Below, piece after piece: positions 17,108 to 25,906 of a stretch of 64,000 nucleotides of DNA. The stretch is from contig NZ_JARZHH010000019.1 of NCBI RefSeq assembly GCF_029946515.1, positions 110,490-174,489 on the forward strand, given 5' to 3'. This DNA comes from Polyangium sp. 6x1. Lineage in GTDB: Bacteria; Myxococcota_A; Polyangia; Polyangiales; Polyangiaceae. Within the stretch, counting starts at the first letter, position 1. Each line of letters starts with the position of its first letter. The position numbers and the translations under genes are program-made. The notes under the pieces were generated by a model, which saw nothing but the letters and a program-made list of their open reading frames with translations, searched no databases and was not told the origin of the DNA.

Positions 17108-18313
17108 TCACGGCGACGTCGCCCGGGCCGCAGCCACTTCGCTCCACGCCGTCCCATCCACCACGTGCTGCCGGTGCTGCCGGGTTTGCTTCACCATGTT
17201 CCACCCGAGCACCCCGGTGACCTTGCCGCGGCGCCCATAAAGCGCGACGAACTGCCGGGTCGCGGGGTCTCCTTCCACGATCGCCACCTCGGCGTCGGCA
17301 GACACGAAGCCGTGCACCTGGATCTTCGCGTCGAATTGGTCTGTCCAGAAATACGGCACCGGCGTGTACGGGCGATCCTTGCCGAGGATGTTGGCCGCGA
17401 CCACCATGGCCTGCTCGATCGCATTGGTGCGGTTCTCCAGCCGCATCCCCGCGCCGAACCCCTCGTGGTGCCACCACGCAACGTCGCCGACGGCGTAAAT
17501 ACCCGCCGCAGCCTGGCAGCGCGAATCACACACGATCCCGTCGCCGAGCTGGAGACCGCTCCCAGCGAGCCATCCCATCGCCGGCCGTGACCCAATCGCC
17601 ACCACGACCACATCCGCGGGCAGCACCTCGCCGTTCGAAAGACGCACCCCGGAGACCCGCCCTTCCGCGCCCACGAGCTCCTTCACGCCGATCCCGAGCC
17701 GCAGCTCGACGCCCTGATCCTCGTGCAGCTTCGCCAGATACCCGCCGACCTGCGATCCGAGCTGACTCGCGAGCGGCGCCGATTGCGGTCCGACCACCGT
17801 CACCGTGAGGCCCATGCCTCGCGCCGTCGCGGCGATCTCCGTGCCGAGCACGCCGTCGCCCGCGACGACCACACGCGGCCCCGTGAGTAGATCGGCCCGC
17901 AGCGCGAGCGTATCGTCCACCGTGCGCAGCACGTGCACGCCCGCCCATGCGTCCTGCCCCGGCAGCCGGCGCGGCTCGAGGCCCGTGGCCAGCACGATGA
18001 CGTCCGCGCGCAGGCTGCGGCCCGACGCGGTCCCGATTTCGCGCGCGGCCACGTCGAGGCGAACGGCGGGGTCGCCGAGGACGAGCTCTGCGTCGAGCTT
18101 CGCGAGCGCACTCTCGGGCCGGAGCTGCGTTTGTTCGGGTTTCCAGGCGCCGGACAGCACCTTCTTCGATAGCGGCGGCCGATCGTAGGGCAGGTGCCGC
18201 TCCGCGCCGAGCAGCGTCACCTTGCCCGCGAATCCTTCGCGCCGCAGCGCCTCCGCGACGGCCAGGCCGCCCGCGGAGGCGCCCACGACGAGCACGCTCG
18301 ACGGGGTCGTCAT
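17108..18313 (-). CDS. NAD(P)H:ferredoxin reductase, FAD-dependent (P450 redox partner type)
   Basis: 401 residues, typical for the putidaredoxin reductase/rhodocoxin reductase group. VLVVGASAGGLAVAEALRR is the FAD-binding Rossmann motif and LPYDRPPLSKKVLSG is a conserved family block. VVVAGDGVLGTEIAATA binds NAD(P)H, and GIYAVGDVAWW is the second FAD contact. A C-terminal reductase domain follows (IQVHGFVSADAEVAI). It passes electrons to a small ferredoxin. The ATG at 18313 overlaps the stop of the ferredoxin gene (ATGA). The unit TetR-ferredoxin-reductase has no P450 of its own; the only P450 domain in the window is at 43.9-45.0 kb. Confidence 0.9.
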   Translation of the reverse strand: MTTPSSVLVVGASAGGLAVAEALRREGFAGKVTLLGAERHLPYDRPPLSKKVLSGAWKPEQTQLRPESALAKLDAELVLGDPAVRLDVAAREIGTASGRSLRADVIVLATGLEPRRLPGQDAWAGVHVLRTVDDTLALRADLLTGPRVVVAGDGVLGTEIAATARGMGLTVTVVGPQSAPLASQLGSQVGGYLAKLHEDQGVELRLGIGVKELVGAEGRVSGVRLSNGEVLPADVVVVAIGSRPAMGWLAGSGLQLGDGIVCDSRCQAAAGIYAVGDVAWWHHEGFGAGMRLENRTNAIEQAMVVAANILGKDRPYTPVPYFWTDQFDAKIQVHGFVSADAEVAIVEGDPATRQFVALYGRRGKVTGVLGWNMVKQTRQHRQHVVDGTAWSEVAAARATSP

Positions 18314-18507
18314 TCGCGCTCTTCCAGCTGGATCGCGGCCGCGGGGCACACGGTCGCCGCCTCGCGCACGACGGCGTGGAGCTCCTTCGGAGGCGACGCG
18401 TCGAGCAGGATCACGATGCCGTCGTCCCGCTGGTCGAACACCTTCGGCGCGAGCAGCACGCACTGCCCTGCCCCGCAGCATTTTTCAACGTCGACGATCA
18501 CGCGCAT
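18310..18507 (-). CDS. ferredoxin, [3Fe-4S] P450-type
   Basis: 65 residues. CCGAGQC (Cys10 and Cys16) and the later CPAAAI give the C-x5-C...CP pattern of the small [3Fe-4S] ferredoxins that serve actinobacterial and myxobacterial cytochrome P450s. The position of the missing fourth ligand is Ala/Gly, so a 3Fe cluster is expected. Cys11 is an extra cysteine where Val is common. It is co-translated with the reductase downstream. Confidence 0.9.
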   Translation of the reverse strand: MRVIVDVEKCCGAGQCVLLAPKVFDQRDDGIVILLDASPPKELHAVVREAATVCPAAAIQLEERE

Positions 18508-18543
18508 ATCGAATCATCCTTCCCTGAGGTTTGTCCTTCGGTG

Positions 18544-19194
18544 TCATTTCGTCGGGGTGAACGGGGCCCGCCAGAGCCCCACCAGGGCGTCCACGAGCCC
18601 CACGGCTGCGGCCTCCCACGTCGCGCGGGGCGTCGCCGCGCCCGCTTGCAGCGCGCGCTCGCGCTCGGCGCACATGTGCACGATGAGCTGCCGGCTCATG
18701 TCGCTGCGCTCCTCGCGCACGTCCTCCGGGAGCACCGGCATGAGCCGGTTCAGCCCTTCGATCGTCCCCTGCATCGACGCCGACGCAGTCGCCTCGTCGA
18801 TCACGAGCTGCCGCAGGGTCGGGTCGGTCGTCACCTGAGCGATGAAACGCGCATACCAGGTAGGGCTGCCCAGCGCGGCGAGGTGCTCGGTCGAGGGCCG
18901 CACGAGGCAGGAGATCCAGTCGCGGAGCTCGCAGGAACCCTTGATCGCCGCGAGCATCTCCGCGCGCCTCTGCTCGATCGCGGGCGCGTGCCGGCGCACG
19001 ATGGCGAGCACGAGGTCGGCCTTCGTGCCGAAGTGGTAGCCGACGGCGAAATTGTTCGCCTGCCCTGCCGCTTCGCTCACCTGCCGGTTCGAGACCGCGG
19101 CCACGCCGTGCTCGGCGAAGAGCCGCTCGGCGGCGGCGAGGATGACCTCGCGGGTCTCGTTTCCATGCGTCTGCCTGATCCTCGAGGTGGCCAT
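18544..19194 (-). CDS. TetR-family transcriptional regulator
   Basis: 216 residues. N-terminal helix-turn-helix: REVILAAAERLFAEHGVAAV and NNFAVGYHFGTKADLV, the typical TetR fold 1 with its YHFGTK recognition end. The C-terminal domain is helical and probably binds a hydrophobic ligand. It is first in a minus-strand unit with the ferredoxin and reductase genes (36-base gap), so it most likely controls them and itself. A matching palindrome lies upstream at 19255-19267. Confidence 0.9.
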   Translation of the reverse strand: MATSRIRQTHGNETREVILAAAERLFAEHGVAAVSNRQVSEAAGQANNFAVGYHFGTKADLVLAIVRRHAPAIEQRRAEMLAAIKGSCELRDWISCLVRPSTEHLAALGSPTWYARFIAQVTTDPTLRQLVIDEATASASMQGTIEGLNRLMPVLPEDVREERSDMSRQLIVHMCAERERALQAGAATPRATWEAAAVGLVDALVGLWRAPFTPTK

Positions 19195-19241
19195 GATGGG
19201 ATCACCAGCGTACCAGAACTCGCGTCAGGCCGCCGAACCAG

Positions 19242-19269
19242 GTTTAAGGCGATCGACTTACAAAGTCAA
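19242..19269 (-). promoter_or_regulatory. candidate promoter with overlapping TetR operator
   Basis: Reading the minus strand, TTGACT (19269-19264) is followed after 16 bases by TTAAAC (19247-19242). GACTT-ACA-AAGTC, a perfect inverted repeat at 19255-19267, overlaps the -35 box. This is a natural arrangement for autorepression by the TetR protein whose gene starts about 50 bases downstream. Confidence 0.45.
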
Positions 19270-19297
19270 GCGGCTCGAACCAAGGCGGCGATCCGCG

Positions 19298-21946
19298 CTA
19301 GAGCCGCTCGGGATCCCGCACCTCGATCCCGTGCTCGTAGAAGCTCCTGAGGAAGGGTTTCCCGCCGACGTAATGGGTCCACGCCCCGTGGCGCAGGCCG
19401 CCCTGGAATTCGCCCTCCTCGGAGAGGCTGCCGTTTTCGTCCCAGCGCCGGTAGGGGCCCACGGGGCGACCCTGCGCATGCGAGCCCTCTTCGGCCTTCT
19501 TTCCATTCGGATGAAACCGCACGAACGGCCCGTGCTCCCGGCCTTTTTCGAAGTGCCGTTCGTACGTCAATCCCCCGCTCGGGTCGTAATCGCGCCAGAT
19601 GCCGTGGAGGGTGTCGCGGGAGAAGCCGACCTCGTGCTCCTTGGAGCCGTCTTCTCGGAAGAACACGGTCAGCCCCTCGCGGTACCCTCCCACGTGCGGC
19701 TGCTCGTACCGCAGCTTGCCATTCTCGTAGAATTCCCGCAGCGTCCCCGTGCCTCGCTCGAAATGGGCCTCCGCCACGCGCTTGCCCGACGGATACAGCG
19801 CGATCCAATCGCCGTCGCGCAGGCCGTCGCGGTACGTGCCTTTCTCGTGCGGCTTGCCGTCCGGGTGAAAGGACTCGTACGGGCCGTCGATCTCGCCTCC
19901 GCGGAAAGAAAAGACGGCGGCGCGCGCGCCGTTCGGGTGGAAACGCGTAAACGTCCCGTCGGGGTTGTCCTCTCGATACTGGCCGATCATGGCGCGCTTG
20001 CCGTTCGGGTGGAACGTCTCGACGGCGCCTTCGCGGAGCCCGGATTCGTAGTGCGTCACGCTCGCCTTCGTCCCCTCCTCCTCGTGATACGCGACGACCG
20101 GCCCGTGTCGCAGGCCCGCGACCCAGGTCTCTTCGAGGCGGAACTTCGCTCCCTCGGGCCCGTACGTCGTCGAGCGTCCGGAGCGCAGGCCGCGCTCGTG
20201 CGTCACGACGGACTCTCGCCGGCCCAGCGTGTCGAAATGCGTCCACGTACCCGCCTTCGCGCCGTCCGCGAACGCTCCCTCGGCGAGGCGCTCGCCGCTG
20301 TCATGAAAAGACGAAAAGGCCCCGTCGAGCACGCCGTCCCGGTATTGCAGGCGCATCCACGGGGGGCCGTGATCGTGATGGTACGTCCACGGGCCGTGCC
20401 TCTTTCCATTGCGGAGCGCGCCCTCGGCAAAGACGTGGCCGCTCGGGTAGCGGCTTTGGACGAGGGCCCCTGCCTTGGGAAGCGGAGGCAGGTCGCGCAC
20501 GCACAGGGCCCGGAAGCGCGCGTGGTCTTCGCCCTCGCTCGCGAAATCGGGCGGCCCGACCGTCGGCGCCGACCAGTGCTGCGGCGAGCAGAGGTTTCGC
20601 ACGGTGAACGCGCGGCCCTTGGCGCCGGGATCGAGCGTCGCCGTCCAGAGGCCGTCCTCGCCCTGCGGGTCGTCGTGCCAGAGCTCCTCGCAATCGTTCG
20701 CCTCGGACAAGCTCACGAGCTCGCGCACCGTGGGGAGCCGGAAATCGTCGTGTCCGGCCTCGACCTTCGCCGCGCAGAACGCGTTCGCCTCCGACCAGCG
20801 CATCGGCGCGGCGATCGCGCCTGAAAAACCGAGCCGCTGGAGCGCGTCCTCGACGAGCCCCCCCGCCTTCCGATAACGCGCGGCGGGCAACGCGGCGCGC
20901 CGCGAGGGGCCCTCCGCAGAGCGCACGCAGCGGACGTTGTACTGGCCGTACGGGCTCGGATCATCGTAATGGGTCGAATGAAGGTTTCCATTCTCGACGT
21001 CGAGGACCCAGGGGGCACCGGCGTCCTCGGTGGCGGACCAGAGCAGGCCCTCGGCGGGGCCACGAAACACCGACGGTTCGAGCGCGGGGCTGCCGTGGCC
21101 GTGGTCGACGACGGAGAGGAGCTCGAAGTAACGAGGCAAGCGCCAATCGTCGTGGCCCCCGTGCACGAGGCTGTCGCAATGGTGCGTGGCGCCGACGATC
21201 CCGATCGGTTGTTTCGCGACGTCCCGCTGCCACGCGAGGCCCGTCGCCGCGTCGATCGCGACGTCGCCCTGCACGCGGAAGGAAGGTTTTTCCACGAGGG
21301 CCGAGAGCTGCGCGTCGGTGACGAGCGGCCCGCGCAAGCGCGCAATGGAGGGGATCTCGTCCACGTCCGCGACGCCGAGCAGATCCACGCCGCGGATCGG
21401 GTGCTCGTGGAGATTGTCGTGAAAATTCCAGCGCGACCTGGGGCGCGCAGCGTCCCGCTCCACGTCACGACGTTCGCCCACGAAAAAGACGAGGCGCTGC
21501 CCGACGCTGAGCCGCGACGGCGCAGGGGCGCCGCGATACCCGAGCGGCTTGCGCTCACAGCCCGTTTTCGCGTCCGCGGCGCGCGGAAATGCCACGAACA
21601 ACGTGTACGCGTCGTGGTCTCGCGACGCGCGGAGGACCATCTCGGCGCGCATTTCGAGGACGAGGTCGACCTCGCAGGGCCTCGTAAAAGCGTGGATCTC
21701 GGAGATCGTGCCCACGACGATGCCCTCGCTCGCGCGGACGGCGTCGGCGAGCGAGGCGGCCGGGCCTTCGGCGGCCGGGAGGTCGAACATCGGTCGCGGT
21801 AAGAGCGAAGCCGCCGACGTGGCTCCGGGCGCCGCCGGCCGCGATCCCTGGGCGGCCGAGGGCCGCGGGGCGGACCCTCCCGGCGCGGCCGGGACGCCGC
21901 CACATGCAGCAACGAGTGCGAGAAGCAAGCAGAGCGAACGTTTCAT
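19298..21946 (-). CDS. lipoprotein with DUF1566 domains and a long MORN-type repeat array
   Basis: 882 residues. Lipobox VAAC puts the lipid on Cys15; a Pro/Ser-rich linker follows. Residues about 80-215 are a beta-rich domain. Two DUF1566-type blocks follow, at about 225-340 (TGLAWQRDV and DDWRLPRYFELLSVVD) and about 375-480 (FRLPTVRELVSLSEAND). From about 498 to 875 there are some sixteen or more short repeats of the form YxxGxxxGxWxxFxxxGxx, as in YwqK/MORN_2 proteins. DUF1566 occurs in cell-surface and Fibrobacter succinogenes major-domain proteins. The protein is probably anchored in the outer membrane. Function unknown; a scaffold or glycan/protein-binding role would fit. Confidence 0.75.
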   Translation of the reverse strand: MKRSLCLLLALVAACGGVPAAPGGSAPRPSAAQGSRPAAPGATSAASLLPRPMFDLPAAEGPAASLADAVRASEGIVVGTISEIHAFTRPCEVDLVLEMRAEMVLRASRDHDAYTLFVAFPRAADAKTGCERKPLGYRGAPAPSRLSVGQRLVFFVGERRDVERDAARPRSRWNFHDNLHEHPIRGVDLLGVADVDEIPSIARLRGPLVTDAQLSALVEKPSFRVQGDVAIDAATGLAWQRDVAKQPIGIVGATHHCDSLVHGGHDDWRLPRYFELLSVVDHGHGSPALEPSVFRGPAEGLLWSATEDAGAPWVLDVENGNLHSTHYDDPSPYGQYNVRCVRSAEGPSRRAALPAARYRKAGGLVEDALQRLGFSGAIAAPMRWSEANAFCAAKVEAGHDDFRLPTVRELVSLSEANDCEELWHDDPQGEDGLWTATLDPGAKGRAFTVRNLCSPQHWSAPTVGPPDFASEGEDHARFRALCVRDLPPLPKAGALVQSRYPSGHVFAEGALRNGKRHGPWTYHHDHGPPWMRLQYRDGVLDGAFSSFHDSGERLAEGAFADGAKAGTWTHFDTLGRRESVVTHERGLRSGRSTTYGPEGAKFRLEETWVAGLRHGPVVAYHEEEGTKASVTHYESGLREGAVETFHPNGKRAMIGQYREDNPDGTFTRFHPNGARAAVFSFRGGEIDGPYESFHPDGKPHEKGTYRDGLRDGDWIALYPSGKRVAEAHFERGTGTLREFYENGKLRYEQPHVGGYREGLTVFFREDGSKEHEVGFSRDTLHGIWRDYDPSGGLTYERHFEKGREHGPFVRFHPNGKKAEEGSHAQGRPVGPYRRWDENGSLSEEGEFQGGLRHGAWTHYVGGKPFLRSFYEHGIEVRDPERL

Positions 21947-21983
21947 CCGACGAACCTATCCAATCCTGCCATACGCAACCCGT

Positions 21984-22098
21984 TCGATGAGCTGCGCATC
22001 GCGCAGTTCATCGACCCCGGGTCCAGCGCTTGCGCTGGTCCGGGTCCAGGGGCGGATAGCCCCGGTGGGGCCTGGGGCAAAGCCCCAGCGAGGCGCTA
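21984..22098. repeat. dispersed hairpin element, single unit (copy A)
   Basis: A run of four short hairpins. GATGAGCTGCGC...GCGCAGTTCATC is at about 21987-22013, CCAGCGCTTGCGCTGG at 22023-22038, GGGGCGGATAGCCCC at 22049-22063 and CTGGGGCAAAGCCCCAG at 22072-22088. The unit recurs at about 28.8, 45.2 and, in a diverged form, 45.0 and 63.9 kb. It lies just beyond the 3' end of the beta-glucosidase gene. It fills most of the 230-base gap 21947-22176. Confidence 0.85.
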
Positions 22099-22176
22099 CC
22101 AGACGAAGCCGATCCACCGCGCCAGACTACACGAGCGGACGGCGCGTGGGCCAGGCGCAGACGTCGCGAGGCGAGC

Positions 22177-24438
22177 TCAGTCCTGCGGCGCCACGGTCCA
22201 CGAGCCTGTCAGGCCGCCGATCGTCACCTCGAACTGCCCTGGCTCCACGACGCGCTCCATCTTGCGGTCGTACAGCGCGAGCGATTCGAAGGGGATCCGG
22301 AAACGGAGCCACCGGCTCTCGCCCGGGCCGAGGTGCACCCGCTGAAAGCCGCGGAGCTCGCGCACGGGCCGGGACACGCTGGTGACGACGTCGCGCACGA
22401 ACAAGAGCGCCACCTCGTCGGCCTCGCGGGCGCCTGCGTTGCGCACGACGACGGAGACCTGGACGTCCTCCCCTTGCCGGACTTGCTCGGGGACCCGCAG
22501 ATCCCCGTACACGAATCGGGTGAAGCTCAATCCGTGGCCGAAGGCGTACAGCGGCTCGGCGCTCTCGTCGACGTACGTCCCCTCGGCCGAGGGGGGATGA
22601 TTGTCATGGACGGGCACCTGCCCCACCGAGCGCGGAATCGAGATTGGCAGCCGGCCGCTTGGGCTCATGTCGCCGAAGAGCACCTCCGCGACGGCTCGTC
22701 CCCCGACGAGGCCTGGCTCGAAGGCTTCGAGCACGGCGGGCACGTTCTCGGCGATCCATGGGATTGCGAGGGGACGACCGTTGATGAGCACCACGACCGT
22801 CGGCGTGCCCGTCTCGACGACGGCGCGGACGAGATCCATTTGCCGGCCTGCGAGCCCGAGATCGGCCCGATCGGCGCCTTCGCCGCTCGTGCGCTCGCGC
22901 CGCCGCCGGTCGAGGGCGCCTCGCTCGTCGTACCGCGTCGCGTTTTCCCCGAGTACCACGATGGCCACGTCGGCGTCCTTGGCTCCTTGCGCTGCGCGCG
23001 CGATCGATTCGTTCGTCTCTTCGAACACGCGGCCCGCGTCCACGAATTGCACGGCTGTCCCCGGAGAGACTGCCGCGCGAATGCCTTCGAGCACCGTGGT
23101 CACGTTCTCCGCCGGCTGGGGCGCGGTCCAGTCGCCGAGCAGCGCCGTGTTGTCTGCATTCGGCCCGGTGACGAGGACCTTCTTCAGGTTCTTGCGCAAC
23201 GGCAAAAGGTCCATCTCGTTTCGCAGGAGCACGAGGGATTTCCGCGCGGCTTCCAGGGCCACCCCGCGGTGCTCCGGGGACGCGAGCACGGACGCCGCGC
23301 GTGCCGCGTCGACGTACCGATGCTCGAACAGGCCGAGCGCGCGCTTGACGCGCAGGATGCGCCCCGCGGCCTCGTCGATCCGCCACGCGGGGACGGCGCG
23401 CTCCCGCACGAGCTCGACCAGCGGCTCCGTAAAACCGTCGCCGTGCATGTGCATGTCCACGCCCGCGAGCACCGCCTGCCGGATTGCGTCCTTCGGCGAC
23501 TCCGCCACGTGGTGCCTCGTGTGGAGCATCTCGACGCCCTCCCAGTCGCTCACGACGAACCCACGGAACCCCCATTCGCGCCTGAGGATGTGCGTGAGCA
23601 GCTCCTCCGAGGCGTGGCTCGGCACACCGTTGACGTCGTTGTACGCGGCCATCACCGAGAGCGCGCCCGCCTCCACGCCGGCCTGGAACGGCGGGAAAAA
23701 CGTCGAGCGCAGCGCGCGCTCGGAGACCTCGACGGGCCCCATGTTCCGGCCGCCGAGCGGCGCGCCGGGCCCGAGGAAATGCTTCAGGCAAGCGAGGACG
23801 CGCAGATGCGACCGATCCGGGCCTTGCAAGCCGCGGACGACGGCGCTGCCCATCGACGCGACGACGAACGGATCCTCGCCGAACGTCTCCGCCGTTCTTC
23901 CCCATCGCGGATCCCGCGCCACGTCGAGGACCGGGTAAAACGCCCAATGCATGCCCGTCGCCTGCATCTCGCGCGCCGTCACCTCGGCGCTCCGCTCCAC
24001 GAGCTCGGCGTCGAACGTCGCTGCCATGCCGATCGGCGTCGGGAAGATCGTCGCGCCGCGCACGGGGGCGAGGCCGTGCACCGCGTCGATGCCGAAGATC
24101 AGCGGGATCCCGAGCCGCGCGCGTGACGCCTTCTCCTGGAGCGCGTTCGCTTCTTCGGCGTCGGTCACGAACAAGAACGAGCCGACGCGCCCCTCGGCGA
24201 GCAGCTCGTCGGTTTTTTTGGCGATATCGGGCGTGTCGATGCTCTGGGCGTAGATCGGCGCGATGTACTGGTTCATCTGGCCGATCTTTTCTTCGAGCGT
24301 CATGTGGTCGAGCAGCGCGCGAACCCGCCGTTCGTCGACGGAGTCCGGCGGAGGCGCCCCGTCCTTCGCACCGCCGCTGCACCCGACCAGGGAGGCGAGG
24401 AGCGCGAGCCCGATTCCGCCGAACTTCCTCCGCTCCAT
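22177..24438 (-). CDS. GH3 beta-glucosidase, lipoprotein (BglX-like)
   Basis: 753 residues. Signal peptide ending LLASLVGC gives a lipid-anchored protein. The N-terminal TIM barrel runs DHMTLEEKIGQMNQY...LGIPLIFGIDAVHG...; GFVVSDWEGVEMLH contains the catalytic nucleophile Asp of family 3. The alpha/beta sandwich domain and a C-terminal fibronectin-like domain (VRNAGAREADEVALLFVRD) follow, in the standard BglX order. It hydrolyses beta-linked glucosides from cello-oligosaccharides or plant glycosides. Start at 24438, after GGGGGAA. No transporter or other glycosidase is nearby. Confidence 0.93.
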   Translation of the reverse strand: MERRKFGGIGLALLASLVGCSGGAKDGAPPPDSVDERRVRALLDHMTLEEKIGQMNQYIAPIYAQSIDTPDIAKKTDELLAEGRVGSFLFVTDAEEANALQEKASRARLGIPLIFGIDAVHGLAPVRGATIFPTPIGMAATFDAELVERSAEVTAREMQATGMHWAFYPVLDVARDPRWGRTAETFGEDPFVVASMGSAVVRGLQGPDRSHLRVLACLKHFLGPGAPLGGRNMGPVEVSERALRSTFFPPFQAGVEAGALSVMAAYNDVNGVPSHASEELLTHILRREWGFRGFVVSDWEGVEMLHTRHHVAESPKDAIRQAVLAGVDMHMHGDGFTEPLVELVRERAVPAWRIDEAAGRILRVKRALGLFEHRYVDAARAASVLASPEHRGVALEAARKSLVLLRNEMDLLPLRKNLKKVLVTGPNADNTALLGDWTAPQPAENVTTVLEGIRAAVSPGTAVQFVDAGRVFEETNESIARAAQGAKDADVAIVVLGENATRYDERGALDRRRRERTSGEGADRADLGLAGRQMDLVRAVVETGTPTVVVLINGRPLAIPWIAENVPAVLEAFEPGLVGGRAVAEVLFGDMSPSGRLPISIPRSVGQVPVHDNHPPSAEGTYVDESAEPLYAFGHGLSFTRFVYGDLRVPEQVRQGEDVQVSVVVRNAGAREADEVALLFVRDVVTSVSRPVRELRGFQRVHLGPGESRWLRFRIPFESLALYDRKMERVVEPGQFEVTIGGLTGSWTVAPQD

Positions 24439-24595
24439 ATTTCCCCCTTTGCCCCGTCCTGCCGGACCCCGACCCCCATACCCCAGCACGCTTGGTCATG
24501 GCTCGGGCCCGGTCGAACGTAAATGCCTCGCGGCGGCGCGGCGCCACGACCGCATTGACGAAACTTCAGGGATCGTCGACCTTCCTTCCTTGCCC

Positions 24596-25906
24596 ATGGC
24601 GAATCCCCGTGGTCCGACGCGCCCGCCGCGCACCCCTGCCCTGCTCCTCGTCGCGCTCTCCGCGTGCAGCGGTTCGCCGCCGCCTCCGCCCCTCCCCGCC
24701 CCGACCGAGCCCGCGCCTCAGGCGGAGGCGCCGCGCGCCGCGCCCGTCGCGCTCGGCCTCCTCGGCGAGGACGTGCCTTTCGTCGTGCCCGAGGACCTGT
24801 CCGCGGGCGCCGTCTCCGCGTTCGCGGGCCGCTACGAAAGAGTGGCTCTGCCGGCCCAGACGCCCGCGATCCTCGACGTGGACGGGCGCAGCGAGCGCGA
24901 CGTGTGGATGCTCGCGGGTGATGGCCACGTGCTCTCGTGGGACGGCGCGCGCGTCGTCGATCGGGGCGCCCCGCAATGCTTCACCGACAGCTGCTGCGGC
25001 ACGCTCGTCGACTGCGCGAAACAACCGGCGATGTGCTCGAAGAAGGCGATCGACGAATGCCAGCCCTTCGGCCCGAGCTGCGCGCTGCCGGTCACGTGGT
25101 CCACGATCCGAGCCACACCCGACGAGGTCAAGGTCATCGCGCTCGTGGAGACGGGCGGCCTCCGCGCGAGCGTGGTGGAGTCGCGGCTCGGCAAGAAGGG
25201 GCGATGGTCGTGTTACCAGGGGTCGGACGATCGCGTGCACCCCGGTTCGGCCGGGCGCGGCGACGGCCCGAGCGCCCGTGAGATCCAGGTCGACGGCGCC
25301 TCGATCCGGTTCGAGGGCCCCGCCTTTCTCGTCAATCGGTACGGCGGGCATCTGCTCCTCGTCGACGGGCGCCGCGTGCCGCTGCCGGACGACGTGCACC
25401 AGGGATTCACGGGCGCCGTGGACATCGCGGCGCGTTCGCCCGGGGATCTCTGGCTCTGGTCGGACGACGGCCGCGTGTGGAGGGGCAATGGGCTCTCGTG
25501 GACGCCGCGGCTCTCGGGGCTCGATGCGGTGAACGACCTCTGGTTCGACGCGAAAGACGCGGCGTGGGTCCTCGGTGCGCTCGGCGAGGACAACGAGCAG
25601 CTCCTCCGCTGGGACCTCGGCAAGGGCGGCGGCCAGCGCTTCGAGACGCCCGGCGCCACGGCGAGGCGCGGCGACGGGCGGGATTTCTGGCTCTGGGGCC
25701 CGAAGGCGCTCTACCACTGGGACGGCGCCGCGCTCGGCCGCGCCGTGCCGCCGCTCGCCGTCGCGCACGCGTGGCGCGGCCCCTCGGGCGAGCTCTGGCT
25801 CGTGGGCGCCGACATCTCGGCCGTGCTGCACAAGGCCGTCGAAAACGGCGACGAGGACGTGCGCGCGGGCGCCGTGTTCCGGGTCTGGGGAGGGCAGAAA
25901 CCGTGA
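24596..25906 (+). CDS. predicted lipoprotein with propeller-like repeats
   Basis: 436 residues. The N-terminus (TPALLLVALSAC) has a lipobox, followed by a Pro-rich linker. The body has repeated Trp/Asp motifs (DVWMLAGDGHVLSWDG, DLWLWSDDGRVWRGN, DFWLWGPKALYHWDG), spaced as in a beta-propeller. A Cys-rich insert (CFTDSCCGTLVDC...CSKK) interrupts the first blades. The stop overlaps the GTG start of the next lipoprotein gene (GTGA), so the pair is co-translated. Probably surface or periplasmic; no enzymatic motif seen. Confidence 0.7.
   Translation: MANPRGPTRPPRTPALLLVALSACSGSPPPPPLPAPTEPAPQAEAPRAAPVALGLLGEDVPFVVPEDLSAGAVSAFAGRYERVALPAQTPAILDVDGRSERDVWMLAGDGHVLSWDGARVVDRGAPQCFTDSCCGTLVDCAKQPAMCSKKAIDECQPFGPSCALPVTWSTIRATPDEVKVIALVETGGLRASVVESRLGKKGRWSCYQGSDDRVHPGSAGRGDGPSAREIQVDGASIRFEGPAFLVNRYGGHLLLVDGRRVPLPDDVHQGFTGAVDIAARSPGDLWLWSDDGRVWRGNGLSWTPRLSGLDAVNDLWFDAKDAAWVLGALGEDNEQLLRWDLGKGGGQRFETPGATARRGDGRDFWLWGPKALYHWDGAALGRAVPPLAVAHAWRGPSGELWLVGADISAVLHKAVENGDEDVRAGAVFRVWGGQKP

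Noticed and set aside
22177..24438. GH3 enzyme considered as an NagZ-type hexosaminidase
   Set aside because: Length, the C-terminal sandwich and fibronectin-like domains, and the SDW nucleophile context fit BglX-type beta-glucosidases; NagZ is about half this size.
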